Positions 19,485 to 27,443 of a stretch of DNA of 64,000 nt are shown piece after piece. The stretch is from positions 1 to 64,000 of the forward strand of contig NZ_CQAZ01000015.1 of the NCBI RefSeq assembly GCF_001152565.1. The letters are read 5' to 3'. How positions within the stretch are numbered: the stretch's first letter is position 1; each line of letters opens with the position of its first letter. The DNA comes from Yersinia pekkanenii. GTDB taxonomy: Bacteria > Pseudomonadota > Gammaproteobacteria > Enterobacterales > Enterobacteriaceae. Position numbers and translations under genes: made by a program. Under the pieces are notes generated by a model. It did not search any database. It was not told the DNA's origin and worked only from the letters and a program-made list of their open reading frames with translations.

Positions 19485-20369
19485 ATGTCTGGCGTATCAA
19501 GCTACCGAATTTTTGATATCAAATTGAAAGCAAAAGAGAATATATCACCTTCACTATTGCGTTGCGTATTTGAAGGGGCCGAAATCAATCGCATGAAACT
19601 TGAAGCACCGGATCAGCGCATCAAATTGCTGTTCCCGGCAGAAGACGGTCAGATCCCACAGTTGGAAAAAGGTGATGATTGGTATCGCCGCTACATGGCT
19701 ATGCCAAAACAACAGCGTCCGGTAATGCGCACCTATACCCTGCGCGCGTTACGTGCGGATGATAACGAGATGGACGTGGAGTTTGTTTTGCATGGTGTGA
19801 CGGGCCCGGCATCTGCCTGGGCAACCTATGCCAAACCGGGTGATGCTATTCAGGTGGTGGCACCGAATGCGGAGTATCCGCTCGACAGTGGCGGGTATGA
19901 GTGGGCTCCTCCAACACAGATGACACAGGCGTTACTGATTGCTGATGAAACCGCGTTACCGGCAGCGGTGGCTATCTTGGAACAATTGCTATTACAGACT
20001 AACCCACCACCGGTGCAGGCTTTTTTTGAGGTGCCGGTCGCAGGTGATTGCATCAATCTTGAGCGATACCCGTTTGCGCAAGTGCACTGGTTACCACGTG
20101 ATGCGAAACATCAACCGGCCCATGGCAGTTTGTTAATTGATGCAGTACGCCGGTGGGTACAGATCCCGGCCGCGGCGCGGGTAGAAGCGCAGTCATTAGG
20201 CGAAGAGAGTCTGGGCGGTGAGGTGTTGTGGGAGCGGGCCGAAGGCGCGAATGCTTTCTACGCTTGGGTAGCGGCTGGATCCTCAACGGTAAAAGCCTTA
20301 CGTCGCCATCTGATAGGGGAGTGCTGCCTGGCGAGGTCCACCGTGAACTTTATGGCGTACTGGTGTTAG
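19485..20369 (+). CDS. siderophore-interacting protein (ferric-siderophore reductase, ViuB/YqjH family)
   Basis: Cytoplasmic FAD-dependent reductase that releases iron from imported siderophore. The FAD-binding domain carries RTYTLRA near residue 83 and a glycine-bounded FVLHGVTGPASAWA near 105. The NAD(P)H domain has LIADETALPAA near 150 and ends with YAWVAAGSSTVKALRRHL. The protein is 294 aa from ATG 19485, which has GGAG upstream; an in-frame start 48 bases earlier lies inside the exporter gene. Most family members end ...YWRxG; here the tail is MAYWC and stops, so the last residues may be altered. It follows the exporter gene by 5 bp and is likely Fur-controlled with it. Confidence 0.85.
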   Translation: MSGVSSYRIFDIKLKAKENISPSLLRCVFEGAEINRMKLEAPDQRIKLLFPAEDGQIPQLEKGDDWYRRYMAMPKQQRPVMRTYTLRALRADDNEMDVEFVLHGVTGPASAWATYAKPGDAIQVVAPNAEYPLDSGGYEWAPPTQMTQALLIADETALPAAVAILEQLLLQTNPPPVQAFFEVPVAGDCINLERYPFAQVHWLPRDAKHQPAHGSLLIDAVRRWVQIPAAARVEAQSLGEESLGGEVLWERAEGANAFYAWVAAGSSTVKALRRHLIGECCLARSTVNFMAYWC

Positions 20370-20487
20370 TGGCTTGGTTGTCACCGATCTTGCTAGATAC
20401 ACTTGAAGAGCTAGGGGGCTATCATCAACCTGAGTATCCGATGCCCCGGTCTCCTCTGGGAAATTTAAATTATATCAATTGGTTGAG

Positions 20488-21699
20488 TTAACTTAACTGC
20501 GTAAACATGGGGAGTAATAAAGACAGTTTTATCACCACCGCATTGGCGATATCCAGGAAGAAAGCGCCAACCATTGGCACGATGAGAAATGCCACGTGGG
20601 AGGGGCCGAAACGCTCGGTAATCGCTTGCATATTAGCAATTGCCGTTGGTGTGGCCCCTAAACCTAAACCACAATGCCCGGCCGCAAGAACCGCCGCATC
20701 ATAATTTTTCCCCATCACTCGATAAGTGACAAATATGGCGTACAACGCCATGACCAGTGTCTGCACCAGCAAAATAGCCAACATCGGTAATGCCAGAGAT
20801 GCCAACTCCCACAATTTTAAGCTCATCAACGCCATCGCCAGGAAAAGAGAGAGACTCACGTTACCGACAACAGAGACTGCACGGTCAAAAACCTGATAGA
20901 ACCCGGTGTAAGTCAGTAGATTACTGAGGATAACCCCGACAAACAGGACATAAACAAAGATCGGCAATTCAAATAGTGAACCCGCCAGTAATCCCATGAT
21001 ATAGCGGCCAGCCATCAAACAAATGGCAATCATGGCGATGGTTTCTACCAAGACCAGAGCGGTGATCATTCGCCCTGACTGAGGTTTCTCGAATGTCGTC
21101 GGTTGTAACGCATCTTCCGGTCTTCCCTCAGGAGTGGCTGAATGCTTAATCAGATAAAGTGCAACAGGACCGGCGATCAATCCCCCTAATACCAGACCGA
21201 AGGTTGCGCAGGCCATGGCTATTTCAGTGGCATTGCTTAAACCATAATTTTCAACAAATACACTGCTCCATGCGGCCCCGGTACCATGTCCGCCAGACAG
21301 TGTGATAGTCCCGACAAGTAACCCCATCAGCGGCTCTAGCCCCAGCATTTTGGCCATGCCAATACCCACTAAATTCTGTAGCAACAACAAACCAATCACG
21401 ACCACAATAAATTTTATCAGTACCCTACCGCCGGCCCTTAAACTCGCCAGATTAGCGTTAAGACCAATTGAGGCAAAAAACGTCAGCATTAGTGGATCAC
21501 GTAATGATGTATCAAAGCTGGCTTCCCAACCGGTTGTCTGATGGATAAGCAGCAGCATCAATGCCACCAGCAGACCGCCAGCAATGGGTTCAGGGATAGC
21601 ATATTTTTGCAGGAAGGGAATGCTTTTGACGCATTGTCTGCCGAGTAATAGGACCAGCGTTGCCGCAACGAGCGTACCATAACTATCAAATTGGGACAT
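20488..21699 (-). CDS. gltS: sodium/glutamate symporter GltS
   Basis: Inner-membrane Na+-coupled glutamate importer, 403 aa, very close to E. coli GltS along its whole length. It has two reentrant-loop repeats: SGGHGTGAAWSSVF near residue 135 and AGHCGLGLGATPTAIANMQ near 345. IPEPIAGGLLVA near 35 is also typical. It is monocistronic, convergent with the siderophore reductase gene (118 bp gap). About 700 bp of non-coding sequence lies upstream. Confidence 0.95.
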   Translation of the reverse strand: MSQFDSYGTLVAATLVLLLGRQCVKSIPFLQKYAIPEPIAGGLLVALMLLLIHQTTGWEASFDTSLRDPLMLTFFASIGLNANLASLRAGGRVLIKFIVVVIGLLLLQNLVGIGMAKMLGLEPLMGLLVGTITLSGGHGTGAAWSSVFVENYGLSNATEIAMACATFGLVLGGLIAGPVALYLIKHSATPEGRPEDALQPTTFEKPQSGRMITALVLVETIAMIAICLMAGRYIMGLLAGSLFELPIFVYVLFVGVILSNLLTYTGFYQVFDRAVSVVGNVSLSLFLAMALMSLKLWELASLALPMLAILLVQTLVMALYAIFVTYRVMGKNYDAAVLAAGHCGLGLGATPTAIANMQAITERFGPSHVAFLIVPMVGAFFLDIANAVVIKLSLLLPMFTQLS

Positions 21700-22402
21700 A
21701 TTGGGAACCCCACACAGGTAAGAGCAACGATCTGTTATCTACGTTATTCTTTAAGTACGCTCAACGAACTTATATAGGAGGATGCATCGTAACGCTCCTG
21801 TTCACTGTGGGGACGTGCAACTTATTAAGTTAGTGATTCTACGATGGGTGGTTGTATGATCGTAAACAGTCGCTATTGCACCGTAATCACTTAATCAAAG
21901 CGTAGCACGACTTTCTCTTGTACAACTCTCTTCGCAATAATTTTTTCTGTATAACATGTTGTTTACATCACGAAAAATGAAACTAACTGGTTTACTTCAT
22001 CAGGCTTTGGGATTTGACCATTGGTCATTGTTTTGGTCGTGACCATCAGTGTGGCGGAAAAATACCCAGAATAGATATCACATTTCTGAAAAAATATTCG
22101 TAGGCATATTCCTACATTAATTTTCCATGATTCTTAGTTTAATTTTTATAATGGTTATTAATCCCTTTGGTTGTATAGGGTTATATTTTTATGTAAGAAA
22201 AATCTTATGTATCAGTGGGATGAAATGCTACTTTTAGATTTCAATGAGTTACACATTGTTACATTTAACCCGTTGGTGTTAGATGGCTAATGTTTCTACA
22301 CTGCGCCCGCTGGTTTTTAATTGATATGCTAATACGTGTGAAAAATACCTGTCCGATACTGTTTCGTGCCATCGGATGAATGGATAGGGTTATCTACCGA
22401 GA
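21700..22402. other. 700-bp non-coding region before the T6SS relic
   Basis: No convincing gene on either strand. It holds two short palindromes (22015-22027 and 22034-22045) and an RcsAB box-like site (22101-22114). It probably combines the gltS promoter with the decayed promoter region of an ancestral type VI secretion operon. Confidence 0.5.
22101..22114 (+). promoter_or_regulatory. RcsAB box-like site
   Basis: TAGGCATATTCCTA matches 12 of 14 positions of the RcsAB consensus TAAGAATATTCCTA and forms a GTAGG/CCTAC dyad. Rcs control of type VI secretion is known in Yersinia, which fits the T6SS fragments 330 bp downstream. It could be chance in AT-rich DNA. Confidence 0.4.
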
Positions 22403-22442
22403 ATGTTTTTTACTTTAATACACGCTGAGCTAATCAGTGGGC

Positions 22443-22780
22443 ACTTGCCTTACGGCTCTGACACCAATCTGCCGCTCCACCTGTACGATTTGGGTACCGG
22501 TAATCAGGTGAAAATCCGGTCAGAAGTGATGATCCCGGAAACCCGCGAGTTTGAGTTTGCCAATCTGGGCTTTATCCCGCTGTCGTACTATAAAAACCGT
22601 GATTATTCGTGCTTCTTCTCGGCCAACTCGGCGCAGAAACCGGCGCTATATGGCACCTCTGATACCACCGCCAACAGCCGTATCAATGCTCGTCTGCCGT
22701 ATATCTTCCTGCTGTCGCGCATTGCCCATTACCTAGAACTGATCCAGCGCGAGAATATTGGAACCACCAAAGATCGTCGT
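22443..22780 (+). pseudogene. tssC (VipB) C-terminal fragment, T6SS sheath remnant
   Basis: About 110 residues of the large T6SS sheath protein survive: NLPLHLYDLG, then REFEFANLGFIPLSYYKNRD, CFFSANSAQKP and RLPYIFLLSRIAHYLELIQ, followed by RENIG. These align to the C-terminal third of VipB/TssC. The N-terminal two thirds and the last ~70 residues are missing, so it cannot form a sheath. The open frame begins at 22403 and drifts out after TTKDRR, where the sequence changes abruptly to an hcp-like stretch in another frame. Confidence 0.8.
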
Positions 22781-22794
22781 CTGCTGATGTGCAA

Positions 22795-22959
22795 AGCTGT
22801 GAAGGCAGTATTAAGATCGTGGCACAGGATCATAACCTGTACATCCCAACCGATAACAATACCGACAAGCTGACTGGCATTCGTATGCACACCCCGTTTG
22901 TTGTCACCAAAGAAATCGATGTAAACATTGGTTATATTAAACAACAGGAACATCTATGA
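22795..22959 (+). pseudogene. hcp N-terminal fragment fused to a non-homologous tail
   Basis: In a different frame from the tssC fragment, the translation EGSIKIVAQDHNLYIPTDNN, then KLTGIRMHTPFVVTKEID, resembles the N-terminal third of one class of Hcp, the T6SS tube protein. It then runs into VNIGYIKQQEHL and a TGA overlapping the next ATG (ATGA). It lacks the rest of Hcp. The recombination of tssC and hcp pieces points to a deletion that removed the genes between them. Assignment rests on remembered family motifs. Confidence 0.55.
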
Positions 22960-24371
22960 CTGTCCCGATGCCTTCAGGGCGTACCGTCAATACCGGGGGC
23001 GATCCTCGCCATTTTGCTGAATTCAGTGCCTTACGTGACGAAATCGGCAAATTACATCATCCCGCTCGTCCTGATGTTGACTGGGAGCGGGTTGAACAGC
23101 TTTGTTTGGCGCTGTTTCGCCAGAATGGCGTTGAATTGCAGACCACGGTTGATTTTACCTTGGCGCGTACGCACATTGCCGGGCTAGCGGGCCTATGTGA
23201 GGGGCTGGAGCTGCTGGCGGGATTGCTGTCTCATCAATGGAGTGCGTTGTGGCCACCGCAAACCCATGCTCGGGTGGCATTATTGGCTTGGTTGAGTGAC
23301 CGGTTGCAACAAGTCTGGCGAACCATGACGTTATGCTACGGCGACCTGGCGCTGGTGTACCGCGCAGAACGCGCGTTGGAACCATTATGTACGCAGTTGC
23401 AAACGTTGGAACTCAAACATCTGAGTAAATTGGATGGTGTTCGCCTGATGTTGCATAACGCGGCACTGCGGCTGGAAAGTGCCGAGACAGCCGCTGATAC
23501 GCCAGAGCGCTTAACGGTTCCGGTGCGACACCCTGCTGTCTCTGAGCCGCAAGTGCCACCCGTATTCTCGTCAGCCGCGGTCAGAGAGCCACTGGTGTAT
23601 ATTGTCAGTGAACCCAGTCCACCGAAGATTCAGCTGGCGTTGCCACCACCGCCCCCTCCGCTTCCACGTTGGAAGGCCGCACACGGTTTTGTCGCCGGTT
23701 TATCGCTGATGGCGGTGCTAATGGGCGGCAGTTTCGTTATCTGGCAGTCGGTGTCAACCTATCCGTTACAGGAAGTATTACTGACCAGTGTCGCGTCCTT
23801 ACCCGCCCCGCTGGCCGCCAAGTCAATAGATAAACTGAAAACACAGGTTTCGGACGCCGAGTGGTCGCGCCTGGCTGAACCGATATTGCAAGCCAGTGCC
23901 ACCCAGTTAGAACAACTGGCCGCGTTGCCGCCGTTATGGGCGCAAGATCAAGGGGATGCACTATTAGCTCAGGCACAACAACTGTGGCCAGCCAGTCAAG
24001 AGGTCAAGGGATTGAGTGCCTTGTGGCAACAACAGCGGGAGGCTGGTGCCGCACCCTTGATGGAACTGGAACACTATGCGCTGGCACAAGCGCGTTTGCA
24101 AAAATTGGCTGAGCGCCTAAATAGTTTGGATGAGAAGAGAGGGCGTTATATGACGGTCTCTGAACTGAAATCTGAGGTTTTTGCTATCCAGCAACCACTG
24201 GCAGAGAGATTACCGCTGGAAGAACTGCTGCGGCAGTATCAGGTACAGTCGACGTCAGGGCAAACAGCACCATCAGCCCTACGCCAGCAGATAGACAGCC
24301 GGTTTGCCCAACTGCTGAACCGATATGCGTTGCTGGTCTCATCCTCTGATGTCGGGCTGGTAACCCACTGA
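22956..24371 (+). CDS. VasL/TssA-like type VI secretion protein
   Basis: Intact protein of 471 aa. Residues 1-130 form an ImpA_N-type domain (LCLALFRQNGVELQTTVDFT, then HQWSALWPPQ). A proline-rich linker (residues 180-240) leads to one transmembrane segment near 248-268 (FVAGLSLMAVLMGGSFVIW). The C-terminal 200 residues are helical and Q/L-rich, as in VasL-type TssA proteins that act at the sheath and baseplate. It starts on the stop of the hcp fragment. With no complete T6SS in the window, it is probably an orphan unless it serves another T6SS in the genome. Confidence 0.75.
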   Translation: MTVPMPSGRTVNTGGDPRHFAEFSALRDEIGKLHHPARPDVDWERVEQLCLALFRQNGVELQTTVDFTLARTHIAGLAGLCEGLELLAGLLSHQWSALWPPQTHARVALLAWLSDRLQQVWRTMTLCYGDLALVYRAERALEPLCTQLQTLELKHLSKLDGVRLMLHNAALRLESAETAADTPERLTVPVRHPAVSEPQVPPVFSSAAVREPLVYIVSEPSPPKIQLALPPPPPPLPRWKAAHGFVAGLSLMAVLMGGSFVIWQSVSTYPLQEVLLTSVASLPAPLAAKSIDKLKTQVSDAEWSRLAEPILQASATQLEQLAALPPLWAQDQGDALLAQAQQLWPASQEVKGLSALWQQQREAGAAPLMELEHYALAQARLQKLAERLNSLDEKRGRYMTVSELKSEVFAIQQPLAERLPLEELLRQYQVQSTSGQTAPSALRQQIDSRFAQLLNRYALLVSSSDVGLVTH

Positions 24372-24521
24372 ATCCGCCTTATCATGTCAGGATAAGAGCT
24401 TCATCACTCTTTTGGGTTAGCTTTTGTCATAAAAATAAGCTGTTACAAGAAAATTTGTTCTATGATCGAGAGCGTGGCCCTCTGATTACTGATTGAGGGA
24501 TAGCCCATAATGGAGAGTTCT

Positions 24522-25985
24522 ATGTCTCATATGCCATTAATTCAGCTCCCTCATACTCACGGTGAAAGCTGCCGCTGTAATAGCCCCGCGTTTGTACGCA
24601 TCAATACCGTATTTTCCCAGAAAGCGGCCCAGTCAGCCTCCATTACTGCGGCTACCGTTGCCGCGGCAGTACCGGGAGCAAAACCACAAAAAAGAGATAT
24701 TGCCGCTAATGCTGTGCGCGTGATGGCTTTTATTAATGTTCGTATCTTTGATGGTGTTTCAGACCACTTGCGAGATGGATTACGGGTATTAGTCGAAGGC
24801 AACAAAATAAAATCGGTAGAGCCTGCGGATACCCCGTTGTCGCCGGATGTAGAGCTGATTGACGGTGGTGGTGGCATATTGATGCCGGGGCTGATTGATG
24901 CACACTGGCACGCCATTATGGCTCGTCCGTCGATGATGACCGCAATGACGGCAGATTTTAACTATATCCAGGCATTGGCCATCGCTGAGGCAGATGCAAC
25001 ATTGATGCGTGGTTTCACCACCGTGCGTGATATGGGGGGGCCGGTTTTTGGCTTGAAACGTGCCATTGACGAACAAGTAGCCATTGGCCCACGTATCTTC
25101 CCTTCGGGTGCCTTCATTACCCAGACCGGTGGGCACGGTGATTTTCGCTTAATCGGTGAATTACCTCATACCCCATCAGATCCCCTTAGCTACGCCGAGC
25201 GCGTGGGTATGACGGCGATTGCCGATGGTGCTGATCAGGTGCTATTGCGGGCCAGAGAGCAATTGATGCGGGGAGCATCACAACTCAAATATATGGCGGG
25301 CGGTGGTGTGGCGTCTATGTACGACTCAATCAGTGTCACTGAAGGGTCTGTTCCAGAGATTCAGGCGGCGGTTACGGCGGCTGAAAATTGGGGCACTTAT
25401 GTCACGGTTCACGCCTACACTGCCCGAGCGGTCACGATGGCCATCAAAGGGGGGGTTAAATGTATTGAACACGGCCAATTAGTGGATGAAGAAACCGTCC
25501 AGTTAATGGCAGAAAAAGGAGTTTGGTGGAGCTTGCAACCCTTCCTTGATGACGAAGATGCCGTGCCTATGGCCAGCCCCGCGTCACGCGCCAAGCAGCT
25601 CGAAATGGTCGCTGGTACTGATAACGCCTACATGCTGGCGAAAAAATACCACATCAAAACGGCATGGGGTACCGATACGCTGTTTGATGCCCGGTTGGCA
25701 ACTCGGCAGGGGGCGCAATTAGCCAAGCTGATACGTTGGTATTCACCTCTTGAGATCCTCACGATGGCGACCCGTATTAACGCTGAACTTTGCGCCTTTT
25801 CTGGCCCAAGAAATCCCTATCCCGGTAAGTTGGGTGTGGTAGAGAATGATGCGCTGGCTGACTTGATTCTGGTTGATGGTAATCCGCTGGATGATATCCA
25901 ACTTATTGCTCAGCCTGAGAAAGCCTTCCGGTTAATCATGAAAGATGGGCAAATCTTCAAAAACACCTTGGGAAACGATCAGTAG
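24522..25985 (+). CDS. metal-dependent amidohydrolase (imidazolonepropionase-like)
   Basis: Amidohydrolase-superfamily enzyme of 487 aa with a TIM barrel. Metal ligands are visible: DAHWH near residue 126-130, HAYTA near 297, IEHGQ near 315 and GTDTLFD near 383. An N-terminal beta-sandwich strand (INVRIFDGVSDHLRDGLRVL) precedes the barrel and pairs with the C-terminal NDALADLILVDGNPL. The first 60 residues are alanine-rich and of unclear role. ATG 24522 has GGAGAG upstream; ATG 24510 is an alternative. It is followed by an efflux operon after 63 bp. Related enzymes act on peptides or cyclic amides (Xaa-Pro dipeptidase-like or organophosphate-acid types); the substrate is unknown. Confidence 0.85.
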   Translation: MSHMPLIQLPHTHGESCRCNSPAFVRINTVFSQKAAQSASITAATVAAAVPGAKPQKRDIAANAVRVMAFINVRIFDGVSDHLRDGLRVLVEGNKIKSVEPADTPLSPDVELIDGGGGILMPGLIDAHWHAIMARPSMMTAMTADFNYIQALAIAEADATLMRGFTTVRDMGGPVFGLKRAIDEQVAIGPRIFPSGAFITQTGGHGDFRLIGELPHTPSDPLSYAERVGMTAIADGADQVLLRAREQLMRGASQLKYMAGGGVASMYDSISVTEGSVPEIQAAVTAAENWGTYVTVHAYTARAVTMAIKGGVKCIEHGQLVDEETVQLMAEKGVWWSLQPFLDDEDAVPMASPASRAKQLEMVAGTDNAYMLAKKYHIKTAWGTDTLFDARLATRQGAQLAKLIRWYSPLEILTMATRINAELCAFSGPRNPYPGKLGVVENDALADLILVDGNPLDDIQLIAQPEKAFRLIMKDGQIFKNTLGNDQ

Positions 25986-26048
25986 CGGTAGTTTATGAGA
26001 GGGAACCTGATTTCTGGAGGGGTGAACCCTGTTAATTGAGGCCATTTA

Positions 26049-26384
26049 ATGAATAAAATGACTTCCTTTAGGAAGCCGCAGTGGATGCTTTTCAAGTGCT
26101 TAGGCTCTGGGAAATTGAACTTATGGCGTGAGTCATGGCTTTTGTTTTCGGTTATCGCCCTGAGTGGTTGTACACGAGTCGCGGCTCCCTCTTTTGCACT
26201 ATTGGGTTCCTATTTTCCCTCCTGGCTGGCTTGCGCTTTTATCGGGGTTATCGCGGCGGTGATGGCGCGAGTCCTGTTTATTCGCGTAGGTATTGATGAG
26301 GTGCTGCCGTGGCGGCTGTTGGTGTATGTCTGCCTGGCGCTGGCGGTGGCATTTATCTGTTCCCTATTACTGTTTGCGCGATGA
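26049..26384 (+). CDS. ytcA: YtcA family lipoprotein/membrane protein
   Basis: Small membrane protein of 111 aa. A lipobox (LSGC, Cys41) follows a long N-terminal region. Two transmembrane segments follow, with the family-like SFALLGSYFPSWLACAFIG and, after it, RVLFIRVGIDE. E. coli ytcA sits in front of mdtNOP, and this gene occupies the same place: its stop abuts the mdtN-like start without a gap. The role is unknown, presumably accessory to the efflux pump. GAGG eight bases upstream supports ATG 26049. Confidence 0.75.
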   Translation: MNKMTSFRKPQWMLFKCLGSGKLNLWRESWLLFSVIALSGCTRVAAPSFALLGSYFPSWLACAFIGVIAAVMARVLFIRVGIDEVLPWRLLVYVCLALAVAFICSLLLFAR

Positions 26385-27443
26385 ATGATAAATATGAATA
26401 AACAAACGGAGAGTGGGCGTAAGCGGCAACTGGCGCTGATTATCGCAGGGCTTATCGTGGTCGCCGCGGCGATATCGGGGTGGCTTTCAGTGCGGCAAAC
26501 CACATTGAATCCGTTGTCTGAGGATGCAGAGTTGGGGGCCAGCGTGGTGCATGTCGCCAGTTCGGTACCGGGCCGTATTATTTCGATTAATGTCGAGGAG
26601 AACAGCAAAGTCCGGCGTGGCGACCTGCTGTTGACTCTCGAGCCGGATCTTTATCGTCTGCGGGTCGAGCAGGCGCAGGCTGAGTTGAAAATGGCGCAGG
26701 CCGCGCAGGATACCCAGCAAAGAACGGTGGTCGCTGAACAATCCAATGCGGAGATCACTAATGAGCAGATTGTACGGGCACAAGCCAATCTTAAATTAGC
26801 CACTCAGACACTGGCACGGCTGCAACCGCTGCTACCTAAAGGCTATGTCACAGCCCAGCAGGTTGACGATGCGGCGACAGCAAAACACGATGCCGAGGTC
26901 AGCCTGAAACAAGCACTGAAACAGTCTTTTGCCGCTGAAGCCTTGGTCAGCAGTACCGCCGCGTCTGAAGCGCTGGTGGTCGCGCGGCGTGCGGCGTTGG
27001 CTATTGCTGAACGTGAACTGGCGAATACGCAAGTCCGTGCACCTCATGATGGTCGGGTGGTGGGGCTGACGGTTTCTGCCGGGGAGTTTATCGTGCCGGA
27101 TCAGGCTATTTTCACCCTCATCAATACTGAACATTGGCATGCTTCGGCGTTTTTCCGCGAAACGGAGTTGAAGAACATCAAGGTGGGTGATTGCGCCACC
27201 GTATATGTCATGGCGGACAGACAGCGCGCAATTCAGGGGCGGGTTGAGGGGATTGGTTGGGGCGTTAGCTCTGAGGATATGTTGAATATCCCCCGTGGCC
27301 TGCCTTATGTGCCGAAGTCGCTGAATTGGGTGCGGGTTGTTCAGCGCTTCCCGGTGAGGATCAGTCTGGAGAGTCCACCGGAGGAGCTGATGCGTATCGG
27401 TGCCACTGCGGTGGTGGTAGTGCGAAATGACGACGGTTGCTGA
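26385..27443 (+). CDS. mdtN: HlyD/EmrA-type membrane fusion protein (MdtN-like)
   Basis: Periplasmic adaptor of a tripartite efflux pump, 352 aa. One N-terminal transmembrane segment (residues 16-34) is followed by a biotinyl-lipoyl-like strand (VVHVASSVPGRIISINVEEN), a long helical hairpin (residues 95-215, rich in A, Q and E) and a second lipoyl half (APHDGRVVGLTVSAGEFI). The beta-barrel domain follows (FRETELKNIKVGDCATVYV). It overlaps the next gene by 17 nt. E. coli MdtNOP is linked to export of toxic small molecules; the substrate here is not known. Confidence 0.82.
   Translation: MINMNKQTESGRKRQLALIIAGLIVVAAAISGWLSVRQTTLNPLSEDAELGASVVHVASSVPGRIISINVEENSKVRRGDLLLTLEPDLYRLRVEQAQAELKMAQAAQDTQQRTVVAEQSNAEITNEQIVRAQANLKLATQTLARLQPLLPKGYVTAQQVDDAATAKHDAEVSLKQALKQSFAAEALVSSTAASEALVVARRAALAIAERELANTQVRAPHDGRVVGLTVSAGEFIVPDQAIFTLINTEHWHASAFFRETELKNIKVGDCATVYVMADRQRAIQGRVEGIGWGVSSEDMLNIPRGLPYVPKSLNWVRVVQRFPVRISLESPPEELMRIGATAVVVVRNDDGC

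Noticed and set aside
20228-20491. Second frame after the siderophore reductase as a continuation of that gene
   Set aside because: Its translation does not continue the family ending and shows no recognisable domain; it overlaps the reductase out of frame.
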